Shown here piece after piece: positions 25,584-33,706 of a stretch of 64,000 bases of DNA; position 1 is the stretch's first letter; each line of letters begins with the position of its first letter. Below the pieces are notes generated by a model. That model ran no database searches. It was given only the letters and a program-made list of their open reading frames with translations, and was not told the origin of the DNA. The DNA comes from an uncultured Actinomycetes bacterium (GTDB lineage Bacteria; Actinomycetota; Acidimicrobiia; Acidimicrobiales; RAAP-2). The DNA lies in contig CAIQEU010000023.1 of NCBI GenBank assembly GCA_903870905.1, positions 62,001 through 126,000 of the forward strand, in the 5' to 3' direction. Position numbers and translations under genes: made by a program.

Positions 25584-26722
25584 TGGACTTCACCTTCTCT
25601 GAAACCCAGGATGCGGTGCGTGAGGCTGCGACGGGGATCTTCAACGGCCTCGTCGACCCTGATCGGGTCGCGGCCATTGAGCAGACCGAGGATCGCATCG
25701 ATCGTGATCTGTGGTCCGCACTCGCCGAAGCCGGCCTGCTCGCCCTCGGCCTCCCTGCAGCAGTTGGTGGCGAGAACCTCGGGCTCATGGAGATCGGCCT
25801 CCTCCTCGAGGCCCAAGGGAAGTGCGTCGCCCCCATCCCGCTCTGGTCGACGCTCGTTCTCGGTGCGCACCCCATTGCGAAGTTCGGGACGCCAGCGCAG
25901 CACGAGACCTACCTGCGCTCCATTGGCGAGGGCACTGCCTTCGCCAGCGCTGCGCTCGCCGATGTCGCCATCTCCTCAACCCGCCGATCCTCGGTGACCG
26001 CAACGCCATCAGGTGACGGCTACGTCTTGACCGGTGTCGCCACCGCGGTGCCCAACGCCCACGTTGCCTCCTTCGTGCTGGTGCCAGCGACAACCGCCGA
26101 TGGGTCGACCATCGTGGCCATCGTCGACCCGAGCGCCGATGGCGTGCGCCAAGAGCGAGCCACGACGACCAATCGCGAGGTGCACCCGCACCTCCACTTC
26201 TCCTCGGTTGCCGTCGAGGGTGTGCAGATTCTGGCTGGGGAAGCCACTGGTGCAGCAGTGCTCGAGGCCATGCTCGATGCCGCGATCACTGGGCTGTGCA
26301 TCATCGCCACTGGTTGCGGTGAGGCCGCCATTGCCCAGACCGCTGCCTACCTCAACACCAGAGAGCAATTCGGACGCACGTTGTCGACGTTCCAAGGGAC
26401 GATGCTCCGTCTCGCTGATGCTGCAATTGACGAAGAGGTCATTCGGGTCACGGCGTGGAACGCGGCGTGGTTGATCGACCAAGGCGCCGATGCCGCTGAG
26501 GCCGTCCGAGTGGCGAAGTGGCACACGAGCGACCGGGGACAGCGGGTCGTGCATGCCACCCAGCACCTCCACGGTGGCATGGGGGCTGACATCAGCTACC
26601 CAATCCACCGCTACTTCTTGTGGAACAAGCAGATCGAGCTCCAGCTCGGCAGCCCGAGCCTCCAGATCGCCGCTCTCGGTGAACTCCTCGCTGCTCGACC
26701 CGTTGGCGTTGGAGGTCGGTGA
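25583..26722 (+). CDS. Acyl-CoA dehydrogenase, ChsE1/FadE28-like
   Basis: A 379-residue dehydrogenase of the partner type. It opens D-F-T-F-S-E-T-Q-D-A-V-R-E, has T-R-E-Q-F-G-R-T-L-S-T-F-Q in the C-terminal helical domain, and ends H-L-H-G-G-M-G-A-D-I-S-Y-P-I-H-R-Y-F. The GTG start overlaps the previous stop by one base (TAGTG) and is preceded by AAGGAGG. It very probably pairs with the product of 23383. It is a paralogue of 17918 but less GC-extreme. Confidence 0.9.
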   Translation: MDFTFSETQDAVREAATGIFNGLVDPDRVAAIEQTEDRIDRDLWSALAEAGLLALGLPAAVGGENLGLMEIGLLLEAQGKCVAPIPLWSTLVLGAHPIAKFGTPAQHETYLRSIGEGTAFASAALADVAISSTRRSSVTATPSGDGYVLTGVATAVPNAHVASFVLVPATTADGSTIVAIVDPSADGVRQERATTTNREVHPHLHFSSVAVEGVQILAGEATGAAVLEAMLDAAITGLCIIATGCGEAAIAQTAAYLNTREQFGRTLSTFQGTMLRLADAAIDEEVIRVTAWNAAWLIDQGADAAEAVRVAKWHTSDRGQRVVHATQHLHGGMGADISYPIHRYFLWNKQIELQLGSPSLQIAALGELLAARPVGVGGR

Positions 26723-27156
26723 TGGTCACCGGATCTTCGATTGCCGTTGGCGATGTCTTGGAGCCACTCATCATTCCCTTGACGAGAACGCTCATCGTCT
26801 CGACGGCGATCGCGAGTCGGGACTACCAAGACGTCCACCACGACCACGAACTCGCCCAGAGTCGAGGATCGAAGGACATCTTCATGAACATCTTGACGAC
26901 CAATGGTCTCGTCGGTCGCTACATCACCGATTGGTCGGGCCCATCGGGTCACCTCCAAGAGGTCAAGATCCGCCTCGGAGCGCCGAACTACCCAGGCGAC
27001 ACGATGACCTTGACTGGAACGGTTGAGTCCGTCGGTGCTGTAGACCCAACGACGGGGAGAGCCACCGTTGTCGTGGCCATTCGCGGGGCCAACTCCCTCG
27101 GCGATCACGTCACCGGAACCGTTCGCTTGACCGTGCCACAGGAGGGGACGAAGTGA
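26722..27156 (+). CDS. chsH1: MaoC-like hydratase subunit, ChsH1-like
   Basis: A 144-residue hot-dog protein. It keeps the hydratase signature S-R-D-Y-Q-D-V-H-H-D, where the Asp and His five residues apart are the expected catalytic pair. It therefore supplies the active site missing from the ChsH2-like partner. ATG at 26722 overlaps the previous stop and has GGAGG upstream; a GTG three bases earlier is an alternative. Predicted step: hydration of the 17(20)-ene of a steroid propenoyl-CoA. Confidence 0.87.
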   Translation: MVTGSSIAVGDVLEPLIIPLTRTLIVSTAIASRDYQDVHHDHELAQSRGSKDIFMNILTTNGLVGRYITDWSGPSGHLQEVKIRLGAPNYPGDTMTLTGTVESVGAVDPTTGRATVVVAIRGANSLGDHVTGTVRLTVPQEGTK

Positions 27157-28337
27157 CCGCCAAGCACACATTCGCGGGAAAGGTGGCCATCGCCGGTATC
27201 GGCGCCACTGAGTTCTCCAAGGAATCTGGTCGTTCAGAGCTGCGCCTCGCGGTCGAAGCGGTGAAGGCTGCGCTCGACGATGCCGGGATTGCCCCGGGCG
27301 AAGTCCAAGGAACCTGCACCTACGGTGCCGACACCAACCCCGATATCGACATCGCCCGCAGCCTGGGCTTCGATGACCTGACGTTCTTCTCTCGCATCTA
27401 CTACGGCGGCGGCGCGGCGGCGGGAACCATTCAGCAGGCAGCGCTTGCGGTCTCCGCTGGCGTCGCTGATGTCGTGGTCTGCTACCGGGCCTTCAACGAA
27501 CGTTCGGGCAACCGGTTCGGTGCCGGTGTGCAAGGTCGTGCTCCGGTCGCCAACGCCGAAATGGCGCACTTCGCCTCCTACACGCCCGTCGGGCTCGTGA
27601 CGCCTGCCCAGTGGGTGGCCATGGCAGCTGCTCGCTACATGCACGTGAGCGGTGCCACCTCTGAGGACTTCGGCCGGGTCGCCGTTGCCGACCGAAAGCA
27701 CGCAGCGACCAACCCCAAGGCCTGGTTCTACGAGCAGCCCATCACCTTGGAAGACCACCAGAACAGCCGGTGGATCGTCGAACCCCTCCACCTCCTCGAC
27801 TGCTGCCAGGAGACCGATGGCGCCCAAGCCATCGTCGTCACCTCACTCGAGCGAGCCAAGGATCTGAAGAATGGTGCGGTCGTCATCGAGGCGGCCGTCC
27901 AAGGTGCGGCCAAGGGTCAAGACATGATGACCTCCTACTACCGCGACAACCTCGATGGCTTGCCCGAGATGGGGCTCGTCGGTCGGCAACTCTGGGAGAC
28001 CTCGGGGCTCACCGCCCACGATATCGACATGGCCGTGCTCTACGACCACTTCACCCCCTACGTGCTCATGCAGCTCGAAGAGCTCGGGTTCTGCGGCAAG
28101 GGTGAGGCGAAGGACTTCGTGAAGGACGGCCGGATCGAACTCGGCGGTGCACTGCCGATCAACACCCACGGCGGACAGCTCGGTGAGGCCTACCTCCACG
28201 GGATGAACGGCATCGCCGAGGGCGTGCGCCAGATTCGTGGCACCTCCTACAACCAAGTGACCGGTGCGGAGAAGGTCCTCGTGACCGCTGGAACCGGCGT
28301 GCCGACCTCAGGGTTGATCCTCGGCAAGGACCACTGA
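27153..28337 (+). CDS. ltp2: Thiolase-fold aldolase, Ltp2-like
   Basis: A 394-residue protein of the SCP2/lipid-transfer thiolase family. At the place of the thiolase nucleophile the chain reads Y-Y-G-G-G-A-A-A-G, so there is no cysteine. This is as expected for Ltp2-type retro-aldolases, which work with a DUF35 partner. The later N-T-H-G-G-Q-L-G-E-A region is conserved. The GTG start overlaps the ChsH1 stop by four bases. It closes the five-gene unit. In mycobacteria Ltp2 with the ChsH2 DUF35 domain releases propionyl-CoA from 17-hydroxy side chains, giving the 17-ketosteroid. Confidence 0.9.
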   Translation: MTAKHTFAGKVAIAGIGATEFSKESGRSELRLAVEAVKAALDDAGIAPGEVQGTCTYGADTNPDIDIARSLGFDDLTFFSRIYYGGGAAAGTIQQAALAVSAGVADVVVCYRAFNERSGNRFGAGVQGRAPVANAEMAHFASYTPVGLVTPAQWVAMAAARYMHVSGATSEDFGRVAVADRKHAATNPKAWFYEQPITLEDHQNSRWIVEPLHLLDCCQETDGAQAIVVTSLERAKDLKNGAVVIEAAVQGAAKGQDMMTSYYRDNLDGLPEMGLVGRQLWETSGLTAHDIDMAVLYDHFTPYVLMQLEELGFCGKGEAKDFVKDGRIELGGALPINTHGGQLGEAYLHGMNGIAEGVRQIRGTSYNQVTGAEKVLVTAGTGVPTSGLILGKDH

Positions 28338-28348
28338 GTCCAACCGAT

Positions 28349-30016
28349 TTAGGCCAATCGATCGCCCACCGCTGCGGTCAAGGCATCCTTCTCGGCGCTC
28401 GTCATGGGGGCGTAGGGACCACGTCGACCCGAGCGGGTGAAGGTGGGCTCTGTGGCGTTCCAGGCGTCCTTACGCAGGGATTGCTTGAGGACCTTGGTGG
28501 TGGCGGTGATGGGGAGCTCATCGCAGATGCGGATGATGGCCGGCGCCCACTTGGTGCCGAGGTCGCTCTGTGTCTCTAAGAATTCGGCGAACTGCGCACC
28601 GTCGAAGGTCGCCCCCGGACGCAGCTGCAGGGCGGCCATGACCTGATCGCCAACGATTGGGTCGGGCACGGCGTACACCGCGGCCAGCATGACGTCGGGG
28701 TGGCGAGCCAAGATGCCCTCCACAGGGGCAGAAGCGAAGTTCTCGCCGTCGACGCGCAGCCAGTCGAAATCACGTCCAGCGAAGTAGAAGAATCCGGCCT
28801 CGTCGCGATACGCGAGGTCACCGGTGTGGAATCGGCCGGTCTTCATCCGAGCAGCATCTGCCTCGGGGTTCTTGTAGTAGCCCTCAAAGGAACTGTTCGG
28901 CGCAGACACGAGGGCTCCGGTGGCCTCTTCGGCGTTGAGGAGTCGACCGTGCTCGTCGAAGCGGGCGCGGGGGCATTCGTTGCCGTCTTGGTCGATCACC
29001 ATGGTGCCTTCGGGGGCAACGCCGAGGGCTGAAGCCGGGGTATCGGGCGTCCGTGAGATGGAGAGTCCACCTTCGGTCGATCCGTAGCCATCGATGATGG
29101 TGACGCCGAACCGTTCTGAGAAGCGGATGCGGTCATCTGCGGAACCCTCGTTGCCGAATCCGATTCGGAGCGAATGGTTCGTGTCCTGCGGCGAGGGTTC
29201 GGTGGCCAAGATGAAGGCCAAGGGCTTGCCCACGTAGTTGAAGAACGTGGCGCCCGAGCGCCGAACGTCGGGCAGGAATCCTGAGGCGGAGAACTTTCCC
29301 GCCTCGGGGAGCGCGAATGCTCCGTGGGCGTTCACCGCCGGTGAGTAGCAGGCCATGATGGCGTTCGAGTGGAAGAGGGGCATCGCGCAGTAGAAGACGT
29401 CGTCTTCAGTGAGGCCGAACATCTGGGCCATGATGCTGCCGATCATGACGAGACGACCCTGGCTGCACTTGACGGCCTTGGGTGCGCCCGAAGTCCCCGA
29501 GGTGAAGATCAACTGACTGAGGGTTCCAGCATCGACCGAAGGGTCCGCCACCCCGCTGGCTGTTGCGCCGATGAACGGGTCGAGAGCGGTCGCAGAGCCA
29601 GGGTCGTCGACGATGAGGACGCGAGGGTTCCCTCGGCGCACCACACCAATTGCAGGACCGAGATCAAGCCCCTCGACGAGTGGGAGGAACTGCTCGCTCG
29701 TGATGAGGAGTTGGCAGTCGGTGTGGGCCAGATCGCGAGCGAGATCGGCCCCGCGGTGGGTGGAGTTCGCCCCGACGATCGTCGCGCCGATGAGGGCCGC
29801 CCCGTGGAGGGCGTAGACGTACTCGGGGCAGTTGTCGAGGAGCACGCCCACGTGGAACGGGCCATCGACTCGGCGGTCCTGCATCCACGCGGCGCGCTGG
29901 GCTGCAGCGGCGAGGACCTCTCGGTGGGACTGGCGGAGTTCGCGAGCAACGAGTCCAAGGCGATCATCGTGCTCGAGCTCCAACAACCGAGCCTGCATCG
30001 TCGCAATATCACCCAT
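28349..30016 (-). CDS. fadD17: Acyl-CoA ligase, FadD17-like
   Basis: A 555-residue AMP-forming ligase. It has the P-loop-like F-T-S-G-T-S-G-A-P-K, the A5-type D-G-Y-G-S-T-E-G-G, the Y-R-D-E-A/G-F hinge area with T-G-D-L, and a final lysine region T-K-V-L-K. It resembles mycobacterial FadD17, a ligase assigned to cholesterol side-chain degradation. GAGGGGG precedes ATG at 30016, and TAGATT at 30041-30046 could be its -10 box. It converges on the Ltp2-like gene with 11 bases between stops, so it is physically part of the steroid block though separately transcribed. Confidence 0.88.
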   Translation of the reverse strand: MGDIATMQARLLELEHDDRLGLVARELRQSHREVLAAAAQRAAWMQDRRVDGPFHVGVLLDNCPEYVYALHGAALIGATIVGANSTHRGADLARDLAHTDCQLLITSEQFLPLVEGLDLGPAIGVVRRGNPRVLIVDDPGSATALDPFIGATASGVADPSVDAGTLSQLIFTSGTSGAPKAVKCSQGRLVMIGSIMAQMFGLTEDDVFYCAMPLFHSNAIMACYSPAVNAHGAFALPEAGKFSASGFLPDVRRSGATFFNYVGKPLAFILATEPSPQDTNHSLRIGFGNEGSADDRIRFSERFGVTIIDGYGSTEGGLSISRTPDTPASALGVAPEGTMVIDQDGNECPRARFDEHGRLLNAEEATGALVSAPNSSFEGYYKNPEADAARMKTGRFHTGDLAYRDEAGFFYFAGRDFDWLRVDGENFASAPVEGILARHPDVMLAAVYAVPDPIVGDQVMAALQLRPGATFDGAQFAEFLETQSDLGTKWAPAIIRICDELPITATTKVLKQSLRKDAWNATEPTFTRSGRRGPYAPMTSAEKDALTAAVGDRLA

Positions 30017-30103
30017 GAATTCCCCCTCATGCTCCGGTGAAATCTACCCCGGAGGGGGTGGGGTGGTGCCAATCGACGAGGCCAGAGCGCCCGTCGCCTG
30101 GGC

Positions 30104-31252
30104 TCACAGTGTGAGGTGGGTCACGGTGCCGAGCACGCCACCGACGACTGCTGCTGCGACGAGCCCGCTGAGCGGTGATCGTCGGAGTCCAACCATCCAC
30201 ACGAGCCCGAGGACAGCGAAGACGACGACCTGCCAGAGGTGACGCATCTCGCCAGCGAGGATGACGGCGCTGGCCACGATGGCGCCCATGGCTGCTGGTG
30301 CCGCCCCGCCGAGGAACCCGGCTGCGGTGGGGTGCGATCGCAGCGCTTCGAACCGTGGCCCGCCGAACACGATGAAGGCGAACGAGGGGGCGAACGCAAT
30401 CGTTGCGGCGATGAGGGCGCCGAGGACGCCGCTTGCTCCGTAGCCAACGACGGCGATGGTCTGGACCACCGGGCCCGGAGTGAGCTGCCCGAGGGCCACG
30501 GCGTCGAGGAACTGCGGTCCAGTCAGCCAGTGGTGCGAGATCGCGGCGCTGCGCATCAGGGGGATGATCACGAACCCGCCACCGAAGGACAGTGCGCCGA
30601 TCGTGAATGCGGCCACCACGAGTGCCGGGAGCGTCGCGAGTGCGGCGAGGACCGGTGCGGCAGTCAACCACGATGCTGGCCCTCGCTGGGTGGAGCGACG
30701 GAAGATCTCCAGGCCACCGCAGCCGCAGAGCACGAGGACGAGGAAGGGGCCGAGGGTGAGGGTGGCGAGGCCGCCGAGTACGGCGTAGAGGACGGTGCGG
30801 TGCCGTGGGGTGAGGGCCGTTCGCTTCGACCCGAGCGCCGGTCGGAGGAGATCGATACCGGTGCGCAGCGCAATGGCGCCGACGACGGCACCGGCACCGT
30901 CGGCAGCACCGAGCAACCAGTGAGGGGGCGTCGCCGCGAGGATGACGCTGGCGGCGATGATGATGGCGATGAGGCCAGGGATGATGAACGCCAGACCGCC
31001 GAGGACAGCCCCCGCGGTCCCAGCAACCCGCCACGCGCAGTAGATCGCCATCTGGGTGGACGCTGGCCCCGGGAGAATTGCGGTGGTCGCGACCGCGTGA
31101 TCGAACTCCTCTTCGTTCAACCACCCATTCGACGTCACGCACAGTGCCTTCAAGAGGGCGAGGTGTGCCGGTGGCCCACCGAACCCCGTGCAGCCGAGTC
31201 GCCCCCAGGCGCGCACGACCGTGGATAACGGGACGCGGCGGGTGTTGCTCAT
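30104..31252 (-). CDS. chrA: Chromate transporter family protein (ChrA)
   Basis: A 382-residue polytopic protein with two homologous halves, each a chromate-transport domain. The first carries C-T-G-F-G-G-P-P-A-H-L-A-L-L and I-L-P-G-P-A-S-T-Q; the second carries a shorter S-F-G-G-G-F-V-I-I-P and L-T-P-G-P-V-V-Q-T. About ten to twelve membrane segments are expected. Family members export chromate or related anions. Its ATG overlaps the LCP gene stop (ATGA), an unusual pairing, so expression follows the cell-wall gene. Confidence 0.88.
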   Translation of the reverse strand: MSNTRRVPLSTVVRAWGRLGCTGFGGPPAHLALLKALCVTSNGWLNEEEFDHAVATTAILPGPASTQMAIYCAWRVAGTAGAVLGGLAFIIPGLIAIIIAASVILAATPPHWLLGAADGAGAVVGAIALRTGIDLLRPALGSKRTALTPRHRTVLYAVLGGLATLTLGPFLVLVLCGCGGLEIFRRSTQRGPASWLTAAPVLAALATLPALVVAAFTIGALSFGGGFVIIPLMRSAAISHHWLTGPQFLDAVALGQLTPGPVVQTIAVVGYGASGVLGALIAATIAFAPSFAFIVFGGPRFEALRSHPTAAGFLGGAAPAAMGAIVASAVILAGEMRHLWQVVVFAVLGLVWMVGLRRSPLSGLVAAAVVGGVLGTVTHLTL

Positions 31253-33033
31253 GCCGGTCCGGTGTGACTGGCGTTACAGGCCCGAGGATCCCAAGGTTCG
31301 AGGGGCTGCGCCGTTGCCGACGGTGCTGAGAACCGATTGTCGGTGGCGACGCCTGGAACATCGGGGACCGTCGTCGCCGTGACCGGCTGCGTGGTGGTGC
31401 TCGACAGCGTCGACGTGGTCGTCGGTGGCGAGGTCGTGGTGGTCGTTGCGGTTGGATCCGATGGCGCCATCGAGAGGTCGGAGCCGGTTTGGATCGTCAC
31501 GGTTGCACCCGGCGTCACGGCTTGGGGGTTGTACCCCATGATGACCGGGCCTTGGAGCTGCTCGACGACTCGCTCGGCAGCCCCGAGCGCTGGATTCACC
31601 CACGCACCGCTCTTCGGGGGTGGAGGTCCGCCGTACCAGACGACCGTTTCTGCGAGGGGGCCAACGGGCGTCCGGTCACCGGTGGCGGAGATGGAGTAGC
31701 CCCGGACCCGCAGCGCATCGGCCACAACGGAGGCTTGGTGGGCAATGCCGGTCCCGTTGAGGACCGCAACCGAGAAGCTCGACGGGTTCGGCAGCGCATG
31801 GCCGTCCCAGGTCGACTGGTCTGCGGAGGTTCCGAAGACCTGGTTGATCGTCTGGAAGCCCCCGGGCTGAATGGGGAACGCCACATCGCCGTACGAGCCA
31901 CCTTTGTACTGATAACCGTTCATGAGGTCGACCAAGACCGGGTAGGTGAGCTGCGGCACGGTGCCGATCGACACGGTGGCGAAGGTCTCGGCCAGGCTGA
32001 GCATGTGGTTCTCGCTGAAGGTCTGGTCGACCGTCAAATTGGGGAGCACGGAGGTTGCGAGGTTCAGGTCGGTCGATGGGTTGCCGATGCCCTTGGCGGC
32101 AACAGCTGCGGCCAGCACTCGGAGGAACTCGTGGGTTCGCCGAATACGAGCGAGGTCAGATTGGGCCTCTTGGGGCCACGTCGCGTGGTTGTTCGAGCCA
32201 CCAATGGGCTTGATCTGTAAGTGCCGTGCCCGAACAACTTGGAGTGCGTGGTAGCCGTTCAAGTAGTGGCATCCAATGCTGCGGATGTTGAGGAAGGACT
32301 CGGCGTCGTAGACCGGACGGGGGAAGTACATCCAGACCCCACCAATGGCGTCCACCACGCTCGCGAAGCTGTCGAAGTTGAGTTCGACGAAGTGGTTGAT
32401 CGGGATGCCGAAATCTTCTTCGATCGCCGAGACGAGCTGACTCGGTCCTTGGTAGAGGGCGGCGTCGATCTTGTTGGCGCCTTCAATGCGCGCGTTGGGG
32501 ACGAAGAGATCGCGGGGAATCGACAGGAGCGATACCTTGCCCGTACTCGGGTCGAGGTGGACGATCATGGTCACGTCGCTGTTGACCCCGGTGACGCCGA
32601 GGGAGCACAGCCCGTAGTGACGGTCTTGATGCTTGAGACCACATCGGGTCGTGGAGCCGACCAACAAGATGTTCTCGCTCGCCCCTGCTTGCTGGAGTCC
32701 GTTGACGGTGCGGTGGTGGATCAAGCTCCCGAGGTAGAAGTAGATCGCCACACTGGCGATCCCGACGACGACGGCGAGGAAGATCGCGAGGACCATGGCG
32801 CGGCGGGCCCAGTAGCGACGCTGGGAGACGCGACGACGGCCGCCGCCGTTGCGAGGTCCGGTTGGGCGAGGGCTCCGTGGCTGCGGACTGGTGGACCGTC
32901 GAGCGGTGCGTTGGGTCGTGCGACCGTGGGCCGGAGCTCGTCGGGTTCGAGGCTTGGGTGATGGGGTACTCGGGCGACGCTCGGGCGGCTCTCCGCTTCG
33001 AGAACGCCGGTTGATGATGTCCTCGGTACCCAC
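31249..33033 (-). CDS. LCP (LytR-CpsA-Psr) family glycopolymer transferase
   Basis: A 594-residue protein. It has a long basic, Pro/Arg-rich cytoplasmic tail (1 to about 75), one membrane helix (about 79-102), and an LCP domain with N-S-D-V-T-M-I-V-H-L, S-I-P-R-D-L-F-V and N-K-I-D-A-A-L. A LytR_C domain follows (S-V-A-V-L-N-G-T-G), and the C-terminal tail is Thr/Pro-rich. LCP enzymes attach polyprenyl-linked glycopolymers to peptidoglycan outside the membrane; mycobacterial homologues join arabinogalactan. The GTG at 33033 has TAGCCT six bases upstream, so translation is probably leaderless. Coupled to chrA. Confidence 0.93.
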   Translation of the reverse strand: MGTEDIINRRSRSGEPPERRPSTPSPKPRTRRAPAHGRTTQRTARRSTSPQPRSPRPTGPRNGGGRRRVSQRRYWARRAMVLAIFLAVVVGIASVAIYFYLGSLIHHRTVNGLQQAGASENILLVGSTTRCGLKHQDRHYGLCSLGVTGVNSDVTMIVHLDPSTGKVSLLSIPRDLFVPNARIEGANKIDAALYQGPSQLVSAIEEDFGIPINHFVELNFDSFASVVDAIGGVWMYFPRPVYDAESFLNIRSIGCHYLNGYHALQVVRARHLQIKPIGGSNNHATWPQEAQSDLARIRRTHEFLRVLAAAVAAKGIGNPSTDLNLATSVLPNLTVDQTFSENHMLSLAETFATVSIGTVPQLTYPVLVDLMNGYQYKGGSYGDVAFPIQPGGFQTINQVFGTSADQSTWDGHALPNPSSFSVAVLNGTGIAHQASVVADALRVRGYSISATGDRTPVGPLAETVVWYGGPPPPKSGAWVNPALGAAERVVEQLQGPVIMGYNPQAVTPGATVTIQTGSDLSMAPSDPTATTTTTSPPTTTSTLSSTTTQPVTATTVPDVPGVATDNRFSAPSATAQPLEPWDPRACNASHTGPA

Positions 33034-33039
33034 GCAGGC

Positions 33040-33045
33040 AGGCTA
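33040..33045 (-). promoter_or_regulatory. -10 box for leaderless LCP-chrA operon
   Basis: TAGCCT (minus strand) is followed by six bases and GTG at 33033. It lies in the 16-base gap after the upstream isochorismatase-fold gene. Confidence 0.5.
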
Positions 33046-33049
33046 CCGA

Positions 33050-33706
33050 CTAGGCGAGGGGTGCGGGGGACGCAGCGATGATCTCGGCGGTCGTGGCCAC
33101 GGTGCAGATGAGGCTCAAGGTCTCACGAATGACAGATTCTGCGTAGGCGAGGGGCGTGCCGGCGACCGCGTCGGCGGCCAGGACGACTTGGTACCCGAGG
33201 TTCACCGCCTCGATGCAGAGCCCGAGGACCCCGAGGTTCACTGAGACGCCAGTCACGACGAGCACAGTGACGTCCATGGAGCGCAGCGTCTGATCGAGCG
33301 CGGTGCCGCAGAACGGTGAGACGCCACTCAGTCGTGGCACTTGGAAGTCGGACGCCTCCGCTGCGATCTCAGGGATGAGTTCGGTCGCTGGAGTCCCTGC
33401 CACGAGATGTCCAGGGATGCGGGCCATCGCAGCGTGGAGCGGGGAGTTGACCACCGAACCTGCCCAATCTTCCCTGAACGCTGCGAGACAGTGCACGATC
33501 GGCCATCTGAGCGCGCGCCCGTGGCGACACAGGGCGGCGGCGTGGGCAGCGACGTTTCCGTGCGTCACGGCGTCGCGCAGGGCGGGGAAGGTGGCTACGT
33601 CACCGACGACGCCACGTTGGAGCTCCATTGTCAGCACGGCCGTTGTTGCGCTGCGCCCCCGACGGAGTTCACCGCCTTGGAGGAGCGATCCGAGATCGAT
33701 GGGCAC
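33050..33706 (-). CDS. Isochorismatase-fold protein with altered active site
   Basis: A 218-residue protein of the cysteine-hydrolase/isochorismatase superfamily. The core T-G-V-S-V-N-L-G-V-L-G and the A-A-D-A-V-A-G strand are recognisable. The usual triad is changed. The first Asp is Glu (T-M-E-L-Q-R-G), the Lys region reads V-P-R-L-S-G-V-S-P-F without lysine, and the Cys position is Gly. Gly there also occurs in true isochorismatases such as EntB, but those keep Asp and Lys. The GTG at 33706 overlaps the ligase stop (TAGTG). The protein may be a non-catalytic partner or act on an unusual substrate. Confidence 0.75.
   Translation of the reverse strand: MPIDLGSLLQGGELRRGRSATTAVLTMELQRGVVGDVATFPALRDAVTHGNVAAHAAALCRHGRALRWPIVHCLAAFREDWAGSVVNSPLHAAMARIPGHLVAGTPATELIPEIAAEASDFQVPRLSGVSPFCGTALDQTLRSMDVTVLVVTGVSVNLGVLGLCIEAVNLGYQVVLAADAVAGTPLAYAESVIRETLSLICTVATTAEIIAASPAPLA

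Noticed and set aside
30032-30054. CTCCGG/CCGGAG inverted repeat as a chrA terminator
   Set aside because: A six-base stem with an 11-base loop, overlapping the likely promoter of the FadD17-like gene; too weak to call.
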